A DNA stretch of 14,701 nucleotides from JAWUWD01 sp034112085 (GCA_034112085.1 JAWUWD010000047.1:1-14701), one strand, 5' to 3'. Numbered from the stretch's first letter, positions 7,091 through 14,612 are shown. Numbers and translations are program-made. Notes: generated by a model from the letters alone, not told the origin.

Positions 7091-7827
7091 TTGCAGGAAT
7101 TGATGAGCTTTCCACGGTCATCAAAAATCTGAACATCTAATGAAGCAGGGACAGCGCAGTAAATTATGTTACCTGTCGAGTGGATTTCTCCTTTAATGGA
7201 ATGACTGGCATTGATGACTATGTCATTTGTACCTCTTTGGAATAGGTCGGCATTTTCTACTTGAAGACTTTCACCTTCGAACCTCCCATCTCCAGCAGCT
7301 AATACTACTTTCAATTGTTTAACTTGTCCTGAAATGTAATAATTAGCAACATCATTGTTGACGATATGTAAATCTGTAAGATCAACTTCTAGTATAAAAT
7401 CAGCAGTGTATTCTTCTGCTATTAGTACCAGCTTATTGGCAAATCGCAAAACACCTTTAGAGGAAATCGTACCACCTCCACTACTTCTTATCTGCGATAA
7501 CGTGGGAGTCACGATATGTACATTGAGATTATCAAATGGACGAGCCCAGTCACATCTATTCAGATCTTTGATGATCAACTCTCCATCTATAACCTCAAAT
7601 GTTACTTCGTTGAACATGTTCTCACCAGTGGTTAGAGTCACACTTCGGGTTGTCCCTTGTTCGATGATAACATGAATGTTGTTATGCACATCAATTGAGG
7701 AAAATTCATCTAATTCGATGATATACTCTTTAATATCCCCAGTAGATTTTAGACAGGCAGGTGCATCCTCATTGTTACATGAAAATAGACAGAATAAGCT
7801 CAGTATAGTGATCAAGAGACTCTTCAT
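7087..7827 (-). CDS. DUF2807 (GIN domain) lipoprotein
   Basis: A 246-residue predicted outer- or inner-membrane lipoprotein: the signal sequence ends in the lipobox LFSC with the acylated C17. The mature part is a DUF2807 'putative auto-transporter adhesin head' domain. It has repeated short beta strands (ELDEFSSIDVHNNIHVIIEQG near 38-58, GELIIKDLN at 82-90, LNVHIVTPTLSQIRSSGGGTI near 101-121) expected to stack into a beta-helix-like prism. The function of this family is unknown; it is abundant in Bacteroidetes envelopes. Its ATG overlaps the stop codon of the acyloxyacyl hydrolase gene (ATGA), implying translational coupling. Its TAG overlaps the phosphorylase stop on the opposite strand, so no intergenic terminator exists here. 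Confidence 0.88.
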   Translation of the reverse strand: MKSLLITILSLFCLFSCNNEDAPACLKSTGDIKEYIIELDEFSSIDVHNNIHVIIEQGTTRSVTLTTGENMFNEVTFEVIDGELIIKDLNRCDWARPFDNLNVHIVTPTLSQIRSSGGGTISSKGVLRFANKLVLIAEEYTADFILEVDLTDLHIVNNDVANYYISGQVKQLKVVLAAGDGRFEGESLQVENADLFQRGTNDIVINASHSIKGEIHSTGNIIYCAVPASLDVQIFDDRGKLINSCN

Positions 7828-8936
7828 AATTGAATTCCTAGCCCAAATTCCGCTGCTTCAGCTGCGCCAAGATGTGTCTTAAGTGAAAATCCAGCATATA
7901 GTTTATTGGTTAAGTAGTATTTCAAATTGATGCGCTGATAGACTGCCTTAAAACTATCATATGGCCGATAGACGTAATAACCGAATTGATATGCCAATGA
8001 TAATCGGTTAATATACCATTCGTGTCCGATGAAAATTCCAATACGTTTGAAGTCAGGTTGAGCTCCTTCAAGTACAGGATCATACTTAATATCCTCCTGT
8101 ATTGATTGTGTAAGGAAAAAGTCAGCACCAAATTGTAGTCCAGATTTATATCCTATTCTTTTCTGAGCATAAGCATGAATCACTAAAAATGGGAATGATC
8201 CTGCACCTATAGTCGTTGCTTCACTAGACCCAAAAGAAAACCCAACATTGTATTTGATACCTTCTTCTTCAAAGGGAGTGTATTTTCTGTTGTAGCTAAT
8301 TTTATGGCTGGTAAGGGCATATTGAACACCAAGATTGGCCATCACTAGATTGATGCCTTTATTCGGGCGACTTATTGATGCGTTGGAAAAATGAATAACT
8401 GAAAGCCCAGTCTTAAGAGATACCTTTTGACTTATTTGATAGTTGTAGTTCAATTGTAATTCGGTACCAAAGCTTATGCTTGATCCAAGAAAATTATTCT
8501 TGTTGTTTTCAACTCTATCATAAGGGTTGGTGTTGTAGCCAAGTCCAAAGGCCATTTTGAATTTAAAATCACCTCGTTTTTCTATGTTTTTATTGATGCG
8601 AAAATTGTAATATGGCATCACTGCTATAGTCTTTCCTAATGTGGAATTCTGATAATCTAAATAGTATAGAGAGAAACCAACATCCATGAAGTTATATCTG
8701 GAATGCCATGATTCAGCACCATAATTGTGTTTATCTAGTGAGATAATAATGCCAGTAGGTTGTGAGGCGATAAGATGTTCTACCTCACTAGTATGGCCAT
8801 ATATGAAGCCTTTGACTGGCTCTATAGACAAGCTATGATTGTAGGCAACACTATCCTGAGCACAGGATGTCTGCCCCTTTATCAGGAGAAATAGGACTGT
8901 TGAGAATCCAATAAGAAAGCGCGTCTTATTTTTCAC
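7824..8936 (-). CDS. Acyloxyacyl hydrolase / PagL-like lipid A deacylase family protein
   Basis: A 370-residue predicted outer-membrane beta-barrel with a signal peptide (hydrophobic 7-19, likely cleavage near SCA-QD at 24-27). The decisive motif is IHFSNASISRPNKGIN at 181-196. It contains the His-x-Ser-Asn of the PagL catalytic site (H182, S184) followed by the P-N-x-G-I-N element of the family; an acidic triad partner could not be assigned with confidence. Alternating aromatic strands and a conserved FIYGH near 44-48 support the barrel. In PagL the reaction is removal of the 3-O-acyl chain of lipid A in the outer membrane. The start is GTG at 8936-8934; an in-frame TAA lies a few codons upstream and no ATG fits. 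It sits 52 bases after trmN and overlaps the DUF2807 gene by four bases. Confidence 0.85.
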   Translation of the reverse strand: MKNKTRFLIGFSTVLFLLIKGQTSCAQDSVAYNHSLSIEPVKGFIYGHTSEVEHLIASQPTGIIISLDKHNYGAESWHSRYNFMDVGFSLYYLDYQNSTLGKTIAVMPYYNFRINKNIEKRGDFKFKMAFGLGYNTNPYDRVENNKNNFLGSSISFGTELQLNYNYQISQKVSLKTGLSVIHFSNASISRPNKGINLVMANLGVQYALTSHKISYNRKYTPFEEEGIKYNVGFSFGSSEATTIGAGSFPFLVIHAYAQKRIGYKSGLQFGADFFLTQSIQEDIKYDPVLEGAQPDFKRIGIFIGHEWYINRLSLAYQFGYYVYRPYDSFKAVYQRINLKYYLTNKLYAGFSLKTHLGAAEAAEFGLGIQL

Positions 8937-8988
8937 GGTGCAATAATAGTGGGCTTAATGTTAATAAAAAAATCAGACCCGATCGATG

Positions 8989-9711
8989 TCACATAATTGT
9001 ATAAAACTCCTTAGTCAGTGTAATATACTCTGGAGTATAATCATTGCGCTGCTCAAATTGGATGGTGAGCTTTTCCTTGATGACTTTGCTTGGCCTTATT
9101 TTTGAAAAAGACAGTAACAAGCGCTCTACCTCCTTATCGAATTTAGGTTTTACCTCGACTATTTGTTGACAAAATAAGCCTTGAGATTCTGCAAAAGTGA
9201 TGACTTGCTTGCCTTCATCTGTAGGAAGTATAATACTGAGAATTCCTTCTTCAGTCAGCAAGGCTTTACTTGATAAGATTAACTCCTCATGAGTCAATGA
9301 ATCCACATGTCTAGCATTTATCCGATTGGAGCCAGTGGGCTTTGATCCTTCAAGGAAGAACGGTGGATTGGAAACGATTAAGTCATATTGTTGACTGGAC
9401 TCTTTACTGAATACTTGTAATGATGTATGAAAAACAGCAAGTCGATCTTTCCATTTGCAATTGTTTATATTTTCGATCGCTTGATGAAAAGCATCTTCAT
9501 CAATTTCGATAGCATCAATCGTGACCATTTCTTGTGATCGCTGAGCAAGCATGATAGCAATTACTCCAGTGCCCGTGCCTATATCTAATATTCGCTTGGC
9601 CTTGTTGAGTGGTGTCCATGCACCAAGAAGTACACCATCAGTGCCTATTTTCATAGCACATTTGTCGTGATAGATGCTGAATTGTTTGAAGTGGAATGGT
9701 TTGCGATTCAC
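8989..9711 (-). CDS. trmN: tRNA1(Val) (adenine-N6)-methyltransferase, TrmN6/YfiC type
   Basis: A 240-residue class I SAM-dependent methyltransferase. The N-terminus FHFKQFSIYHDKCAMKIGTDGVLLGAW (in parts, 6-32) is diagnostic for the TrmN6/YfiC subgroup, which methylates A37 of tRNA1(Val). The SAM-binding motif I ILDIGTGTGVIAIMLAQ is at 41-57, the acidic ribose-binding position around DAIEID at 66-71, and the amino-group methylating motif NPPF at 115-118, followed by FLEG. The start codon is GTG at 9711-9709; an in-frame TGA lies five codons upstream and no ATG is available, and family alignment supports this start. It is divergent from fhs and may be cotranscribed with the acyloxyacyl hydrolase gene 52 bases downstream. 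Exact tRNA target is by family inference. Confidence 0.9.
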   Translation of the reverse strand: MNRKPFHFKQFSIYHDKCAMKIGTDGVLLGAWTPLNKAKRILDIGTGTGVIAIMLAQRSQEMVTIDAIEIDEDAFHQAIENINNCKWKDRLAVFHTSLQVFSKESSQQYDLIVSNPPFFLEGSKPTGSNRINARHVDSLTHEELILSSKALLTEEGILSIILPTDEGKQVITFAESQGLFCQQIVEVKPKFDKEVERLLLSFSKIRPSKVIKEKLTIQFEQRNDYTPEYITLTKEFYTIM

Positions 9712-9750
9712 TGGGATTTTGGATCAAAAATGTTACTTTAGACTTTTAGC

Positions 9751-9781
9751 CAAATATAAATCAAATATGACGACTTATAAA
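9751..9781 (-). promoter_or_regulatory. Candidate promoter for trmN, overlapping the fhs start
   Basis: On the minus strand TATATTTG (9758-9751) is a perfect match to TAnnTTTG. A TTTA (9781-9778) lies 19 bases upstream as a weak -33 element. Transcription would begin near 9745, about 34 bases before the GTG. The -33 side lies inside the first codons of fhs, so the two genes share control DNA. A weaker plus-strand box, TACTTTAG (9734-9741), could serve fhs but lacks a well-spaced -33. Confidence 0.45.
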
Positions 9782-11446
9782 TCAGACTTAGAAATAGCAC
9801 AAAGTGTTGACTTACAACATGTGAAGAATATTGCTTCCAAACTCAATATCACTGAGGACGATTTGGAGATGTATGGAAAATATAAAGCTAAGCTGCCGTT
9901 AAGTCTGATTGATCATGATAAAGTAGCTAAAAGCAAATTAGTGCTTGTTACGGCTATTACACCTACCCCGTCAGGAGAAGGCAAGACCACCACATCTATC
10001 GGCTTGACAGAAGGTCTGAATAAAATAGGTAAACCCACTACAGTAGTATTGAGAGAGCCATCGCTTGGCCCAGTATTCGGAATGAAAGGTGGTGCAGCTG
10101 GTGGTGGCTGGTCTCAAGTAATACCTATGGAAGATATCAATCTTCATTTCACAGGTGACTTCTCAGCAATAGAAAAAGCCAATAATCTATTGGCAGCGAT
10201 GATTGATAACAATATCCAAAGCAGCAAGAATAACCTCAATATAGATCCAAGAACAGTTGCTTGGAAAAGGGTGATGGATATGAATGATCGCGCTTTGAGA
10301 AATATAATTAGTGGCGTTGGTGGTAAAGCAGGAGGGATGCTGAGAGAAGCTGGATTCAATATAACCGCTGCTTCTGAGATTATGGCGATCCTTTGTTTGG
10401 CTAATGACTTTAAAGACCTCAAAGAGAAAATAGGTAATATTTATATAGGAGATACTTATGATAAAAAGGCAATATATGCACGTGACTTGAAGGCGCATGG
10501 TGCGATGACCGCTCTACTGAAAGATGCCATCAAACCAAACCTCGTACAAACTCTAGAAGGAAATCCTGCAATTATTCATGGCGGACCTTTCGCCAATATA
10601 GCACAGGGTACCAATTCAGTGATTGCTACTAAAATGGGGATGAGCCATTCCGAATATGTAGTTACAGAGGCAGGCTTTGGAGCAGACTTGGGTGCGGAGA
10701 AGTTCTTGAATATAAAATGTGGATACGCGGGTATCTCACCTAAAGCGATAGTGGTAGTAGCTACAGTTCGTGCGCTTAAATATCACGGAGGTCAAGCATT
10801 GGCTGACTTGACGACACCGAATGTTGACGCATTGCGCAGTGGCTTGGTGAATCTGGAGAAACACCTAGAGAATGTTCAAACATACGGAGTTCCCGGAGTA
10901 GTATCCATCAATAAATTTGTCACAGATACTGACGAAGAAGTACAAGTCATCAAAGATAAGTGCGAAGAAATGGGAATGCGTGTAGCACTTTGCGAAGGCT
11001 GGGAGCATGGTGGTAATGGATCTACAGAACTTGCAGAGGAAGTGGTCAAAGCTATAGATGAATGTACTTCCACTTACACACCGGTATATGATTGGAATGA
11101 TTCAATAGAAGACAAGATCGAAGCCGTGGCTAAGAAGATCTATGGAGCTGCTAAAGTAGAGTTTTTGCCAAAGGCAAAACTCAATATCAAAAAGATTGCC
11201 CGACTCGGTTTAAGTGATAAGCCAATATGTATTGCCAAAACACAAAATTCTTTTTCAGATAATCCTAAGGCTTTGGGGAGACCTAAGGGCTTCACATTAA
11301 CAGTAAGTGAAATTGAGATCGCAGCAGGTGCGGGGTTCGTAATTCCGATCACTGGTAATATGCTTCGCATGCCAGGGTTACCAGCTGTACCTGCAGCGGA
11401 GGGTATTGATATCGATGAACATGGAGTAATTACGGGGCTTTCCTAA
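9767..11446 (+). CDS. fhs: Formate--tetrahydrofolate ligase
   Basis: A 559-residue enzyme making 10-formyl-tetrahydrofolate from formate, tetrahydrofolate and ATP in cytosolic one-carbon metabolism. I use the ATG at 9767 (MTTYKSDLEIAQ), which matches the usual N-terminus and length of about 555-560; the frame from 9674 runs back through trmN on the other strand. Family landmarks are the P-loop TPTPSGEGKTTTSIGL at 66-80, the region REPSLGPVFGMKGGAAGGG near 100-119, then ITAASEIMAILCLA, GPFANIAQGTNSV and ADLGAEKFLNIKC, and the C-terminal ITGNMLRMPGLPAVPAAE. No residue loss or frameshift is visible. No other folate gene is adjacent. It ends about 30 bases before a REP-like repeat that separates it from the cytochrome cluster. 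Confidence 0.97.
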   Translation: MTTYKSDLEIAQSVDLQHVKNIASKLNITEDDLEMYGKYKAKLPLSLIDHDKVAKSKLVLVTAITPTPSGEGKTTTSIGLTEGLNKIGKPTTVVLREPSLGPVFGMKGGAAGGGWSQVIPMEDINLHFTGDFSAIEKANNLLAAMIDNNIQSSKNNLNIDPRTVAWKRVMDMNDRALRNIISGVGGKAGGMLREAGFNITAASEIMAILCLANDFKDLKEKIGNIYIGDTYDKKAIYARDLKAHGAMTALLKDAIKPNLVQTLEGNPAIIHGGPFANIAQGTNSVIATKMGMSHSEYVVTEAGFGADLGAEKFLNIKCGYAGISPKAIVVVATVRALKYHGGQALADLTTPNVDALRSGLVNLEKHLENVQTYGVPGVVSINKFVTDTDEEVQVIKDKCEEMGMRVALCEGWEHGGNGSTELAEEVVKAIDECTSTYTPVYDWNDSIEDKIEAVAKKIYGAAKVEFLPKAKLNIKKIARLGLSDKPICIAKTQNSFSDNPKALGRPKGFTLTVSEIEIAAGAGFVIPITGNMLRMPGLPAVPAAEGIDIDEHGVITGLS

Positions 11447-11478
11447 GGGGAAACTTGGAGGTGTTTAATTTATCACGC

Positions 11479-11514
11479 GTCATTTGCAGAGGATTCTGAG
11501 TAAATCAAAATGAC
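11479..11514. repeat. Degenerate REP-like inverted repeat, first unit
   Basis: GTCATTT (11479-11485) and AAATGAC (11508-11514) bracket a 22-base centre containing GGATTCTGAG. The ends match those of the larger palindrome that begins 10 bases downstream, so this looks like a decayed sister unit of the same dispersed repeat family. Confidence 0.5.
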
Positions 11515-11523
11515 CTTTTATGG

Positions 11524-11597
11524 TGTCATTACGAAGGAGGTACAACTGAAGTAATCTGTTAATTGATTGAGAGATTACTTCATGGCTCAAAATGACA
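11524..11597. repeat. REP-like imperfect palindrome (GTCATT...AATGAC), second unit
   Basis: The outer arms TGTCATT (11524-11530) and AATGACA (11591-11597) and the inner arms GAAGTAATCT (11548-11557) and AGATTACTTC (11572-11581) are perfect inverted repeats that fold into one long hairpin with a 14-base loop. This form resembles the dispersed GTCATTGCGA...GAAGCAATCT intergenic palindromes seen in many Bacteroidetes and other genomes. It lies between convergent genes and could act as a bidirectional transcript end or mRNA stabiliser. Whether it is repeated in this genome cannot be seen from the window. Confidence 0.7.
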
Positions 11598-11608
11598 TTT
11601 CCAGGTGA

Positions 11609-12652
11609 TTACAAACTCAAAATCCACTCACGTACTAACTCTACACCTTCTTGATGTACCATTTTCCGGCCAAGCTCAGGCATCATGATGCCCGGATCTG
11701 TAGACTGAATCCGATAGAGTAAGATAGACTCGTCTGGCTTGCCAGCGACTATGTCATATCTCAAGCCACCAGAGCCTTTGCCAGCGGCTACGGGAGGTTT
11801 ATTGAATCCAAGTCTGTATTTGTCAGTCTCAGAAGCGTGGAGATAGAGCCCCGTGTTTTTTGCAGGGCCTTCATTGCTGTGACAGTGTGCACAGTTGATC
11901 TCCAGCCACGCTCTAGCTCGTTTATTCAGCATGGCTTCTTGATCGTTATAGTTGACTAGTTTCGGGATATCAGAAGAAGGCAATCCAGATAGCCAGCCTT
12001 GGGTTTGCCAGTGTTGAAGTTGTCCATCCTTATTGAGCTGTCGCGCACTTGGTCCTATGGGACTGAATTTTCCATTTCTTTCATGACAATTTTTACATTG
12101 CACTTGATTGGGTACAGAATAGTCCAAGTCAATTACGATACCTTTGGTATCTTTCCATGATACTTGCTTAGTAGCTCCTGCAACTTCAAGATTGGCTTCT
12201 GTTTGCACTTCGTTCCAGACATAAGGCACTGCTTCCCAGCCAGCTTCATTATTTACTAATAATCTAGTCTCTAAGATGTTACGTTCGCCTTCTGGTTGAC
12301 TGAAGTCAGATGGATAGTAGAAGTTTTTGATTAAGATAGTTCCAATAGGAAAGTCGAACGTCTCTTGAGTATTATATTGGATTACACTGTCTTGAGGCAG
12401 TTTGATGAATCGTGACTTGTGTGCATAGTCACTAAAGAGCGGTGAATTGATGTCATAGATGAATACACCTTTAACGGGTGATAATCTAGCTATTGGTTGA
12501 TTGAATAGTTCCCAGTCACTGAGTTTATCTGGCCATTTACTTTTCTTTGAATTTCCTGAAAGGGAGACTTCTTTGATGGCCTTCTTCTCTTCATTTGGAG
12601 AACAAGAAATAGATATCCCTATGACAATGACTAAGGTTATTAACTTCCTCAT
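11609..12652 (-). CDS. Diheme c-type cytochrome lipoprotein, SO2930/HNE_0200 family
   Basis: A 347-residue exported cytochrome. I start it at the ATG at 12652-12650 because this gives a lipoprotein signal (hydrophobic 4-15, lipobox SISC with C17). The frame to 12685 would add 11 residues inside the upstream gene. Two heme-attachment motifs are present: CKNCH at 186-190 and CAHCH at 254-258. The C-terminal PGIMMPELGR (320-329) offers a Met axial ligand. The N-terminal half (about 40-180) is a beta-rich domain typical of the family, formerly the uncharacterised HNE_0200 family (TIGR03806). These proteins regularly occur as a pair with parallel beta-helix proteins (TIGR03805), as here: the stop of the beta-helix gene and this start overlap in TAATG. 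Likely periplasmic electron transfer; redox partner unknown. Confidence 0.87.
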   Translation of the reverse strand: MRKLITLVIVIGISISCSPNEEKKAIKEVSLSGNSKKSKWPDKLSDWELFNQPIARLSPVKGVFIYDINSPLFSDYAHKSRFIKLPQDSVIQYNTQETFDFPIGTILIKNFYYPSDFSQPEGERNILETRLLVNNEAGWEAVPYVWNEVQTEANLEVAGATKQVSWKDTKGIVIDLDYSVPNQVQCKNCHERNGKFSPIGPSARQLNKDGQLQHWQTQGWLSGLPSSDIPKLVNYNDQEAMLNKRARAWLEINCAHCHSNEGPAKNTGLYLHASETDKYRLGFNKPPVAAGKGSGGLRYDIVAGKPDESILLYRIQSTDPGIMMPELGRKMVHQEGVELVREWILSL

Positions 12653-13878
12653 TAGTATACAGCTTCTACTGTAGTTCCTGAGCACAAGTAAGGTGATACA
12701 TCATCGGTCAATCCGGCCAAATCATTTTCAGCATCTAGTAAAGCGAAGTTAATCTCTCCATTATCCTCCAAGCATAGATTGATCTTGTTATTGGGATCGA
12801 TGATGCCATCGAAAACGATATCAGGGGTAGTAAACGGGAATTCGGTCAGGAAAAGCAATCCAAAGTCGTTCTCCATAGTTGGGAACCATTTATCGTTATC
12901 GAACACATTGTTGTGGATATAGATATTGTTAGCAAATGAGTTATACTTACCAGTATTGGTTTTTTCTGTAATCATTTCACTCAGTTGAGATTCATCATCT
13001 TCAGCACCAAGCAATTCTACAAGCTTGTAGCTCGCTATCCCGATTCCCATGGTTCTATTATCGATAAATTCATTGTCAAAGATTTCAATTTTCTGAGTAG
13101 CCAGTAGAAGCATTCCTGTACCAGGTGGTACGATTGCGACAATGTTACCTTCAGGAGCAAAATTAGTCAAGTTGTTATCATATATTTTGTTGTCATATAC
13201 ACGTGTATTGACGCCACTTTGTGTAAGACCTGGTAGATCAAACACCAATATTCCTCCAGTGTTATCATGAGCATCATTGCCATAAATCTCCACCCATTTC
13301 GAATTTTCACTTTCTATACCGGCTACATTGTTGATGACAACATTATTTCTGATGATAACACTATCGGACTGCCCAACATAGATGCCCGCATCGGAGGCAC
13401 CGATCGCTATACATTCTTCTATAATTACATTTTTAGAAAGGACAGGGTAAAATGCATAGGCGCCATTTTCAGGGCTTGGCTTACCGGTCCAAATTGATTT
13501 CACTTTAGTAAATCTAATCCCCTGTGCATCAGTCACCTTGATATTGTCTCCTTTTGCGTCCTCGATCGTGAAGTCCTTGAAAACTAGATTTATACAATTG
13601 CTTGCTTTGATTCCTTCGGCACCTTCTTCTTGCATGGAAAATGACAGCACAGTTTCATCTATTCCAGCCCCCCTGATAGTAACGTTCTTCTTGCCATCGA
13701 TAAGCAGGCCCTTCTTGAATAGGTAATTGCCAGCGGGGATTTCGATAGTTTCCCCATCTTCAGCATTGATGAGTAATGACTGCAAGTCTTTTTCTATAGA
13801 GAGCCACTCACGATTCTCAGCTGAAGAACAAGAATATAATGTTGCTATAATTAGCAGTAAAGGAATAAGGTTTCTCAT
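12652..13878 (-). CDS. Parallel beta-helix repeat lipoprotein (TIGR03805-type)
   Basis: A 408-residue lipoprotein: hydrophobic signal 3-14, lipobox LYSC with C17. It begins with a pectate-lyase-like entry, ETIEIPAGNYLFKKGLLIDGKKNVTIRGAG in the region 43-72. Right-handed beta-helix coils of about 22-24 residues follow, visible as repeated short strands and Asn turns (for example IRFTKVKS, NVIIEECIAIGASDAGIYVG, SVIIRNNVVINNVAGIES, WVEIYGNDAHDNTGGILV, KIEIFDNEFIDNRTMGIGI, NIYIHNNVFDND). No pectate-lyase catalytic set could be identified. The C-terminal tail has two Cys (C369, C399). This is the standard partner of the SO2930-type cytochrome encoded next; in some genomes the two are reported as fused. 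It may bind a polysaccharide or surface ligand, or serve as a scaffold; the function is unknown. Confidence 0.87.
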   Translation of the reverse strand: MRNLIPLLLIIATLYSCSSAENREWLSIEKDLQSLLINAEDGETIEIPAGNYLFKKGLLIDGKKNVTIRGAGIDETVLSFSMQEEGAEGIKASNCINLVFKDFTIEDAKGDNIKVTDAQGIRFTKVKSIWTGKPSPENGAYAFYPVLSKNVIIEECIAIGASDAGIYVGQSDSVIIRNNVVINNVAGIESENSKWVEIYGNDAHDNTGGILVFDLPGLTQSGVNTRVYDNKIYDNNLTNFAPEGNIVAIVPPGTGMLLLATQKIEIFDNEFIDNRTMGIGIASYKLVELLGAEDDESQLSEMITEKTNTGKYNSFANNIYIHNNVFDNDKWFPTMENDFGLLFLTEFPFTTPDIVFDGIIDPNNKINLCLEDNGEINFALLDAENDLAGLTDDVSPYLCSGTTVEAVY

Positions 13879-13938
13879 AGAATGATTATTGTGATTAGAT
13901 CAAATTATAAGTATGATTTAGTGTGAAATAGCGAAGTT

Positions 13939-14589
13939 TTATATCAGTTCAACTTTTAAAGTTTTGACAAAGACGACCATTGCCTCAATTTCTTCTCTTG
14001 AGAAGTTATTACCGTATGCAGGCATAGTGTTTTTGCCATTGGCAATGAGCTCATGCATATCTATTTTTGATAGTTTAGATATTGATAAGTCCTTGGCGCC
14101 TGAGAGTCCTTTTTTCCCTTTCTCTCCATGACAAACTGCACATTGAGAGAGATATAGGGCTTTGCCATGGGCAAGCACGTCATAACTTTCAGCGGCTTGA
14201 TTAGTTTCTACCATGGCATTGATAGGTTTTGGTGCTACTTTTTTTGATTTACTCATTTCAGCAAGACCATAGGCGCCAATGATTAATAGTACACTGATAA
14301 TGGCAAGTGGTTTTTTTGACTTTTTGAAGCCAATTATTGCCAAAGGTATAGAAGCGAACACCAAGATATATTTTACAATCATCATGGTAGTCACTTCCGC
14401 TGCATTGATTACTAAGTAGATCCCAGTGGCTAGGAATAAAAAGCTAACAATCATCTCTGGAACTTTGATCATCTTAGCAAACCTATCTAGTCTATCCTTA
14501 TTGCTCAAGAGGAGAATAAGCTTTACTATGTAAATAAGCAAGAATATCGTGACGGCTAGTTTATGGGTATGAAAAATTCCAGTGTACAT
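13939..14589 (-). CDS. Membrane-bound c-type cytochrome with SirB-like N-terminal domain
   Basis: A 216-residue protein with four predicted membrane helices (about 10-29, 43-63, 68-87 and 93-111) followed by a periplasmic monoheme cytochrome c domain (about 135-216). The N-terminal HTHKLAVTIFLLIYIVKL region and the helix pattern resemble the SirB2-like family. The heme motif is CAVCH at 150-154, with M189 in NTMPAYGNN as the probable sixth ligand, and the ending EEIEAMVVFVKTL is the usual C-terminal helix. It lies 60 bases upstream of the beta-helix gene on the same strand and may be the first gene of a three-gene redox unit with that gene and the diheme cytochrome gene. A plausible role is passing electrons between the membrane pool and periplasmic cytochromes. 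The SirB assignment is moderate. Confidence 0.85.
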   Translation of the reverse strand: MYTGIFHTHKLAVTIFLLIYIVKLILLLSNKDRLDRFAKMIKVPEMIVSFLFLATGIYLVINAAEVTTMMIVKYILVFASIPLAIIGFKKSKKPLAIISVLLIIGAYGLAEMSKSKKVAPKPINAMVETNQAAESYDVLAHGKALYLSQCAVCHGEKGKKGLSGAKDLSISKLSKIDMHELIANGKNTMPAYGNNFSREEIEAMVVFVKTLKVELI

Positions 14590-14612
14590 GTTTTATTAAT
14601 TTTAATGTCTGA

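Noticed and set aside
7200..7240. GTCATT/AATGAC-like words in the DUF2807 gene
   Set aside because: They lie inside conserved coding sequence, lack the inner GAAGTAATCT arms and are best explained by chance.
8961..8990. Possible terminator after trmN (a minus-strand run of seven T follows its stop)
   Set aside because: The sequence before the T-run can form only two or three pairs including a wobble, so no real stem exists. Readthrough into the acyloxyacyl hydrolase gene is more likely.
9674..9766. Longer N-terminus for formate-tetrahydrofolate ligase
   Set aside because: The extra 31 residues run antisense through the start of trmN and are not family-like; the ATG at 9767 gives the normal length and N-terminus.
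10144..11370. Minus-strand open frames inside fhs
   Set aside because: Composition mirrors the complement of fhs codons, with Ser/Leu/Ile-rich translations and no domain; fhs is intact and highly conserved.
12653..12685. Start of the diheme cytochrome at 12685
   Set aside because: It would overlap the beta-helix gene by 34 bases and push the lipobox Cys to position 28; the TAATG-coupled ATG is better.
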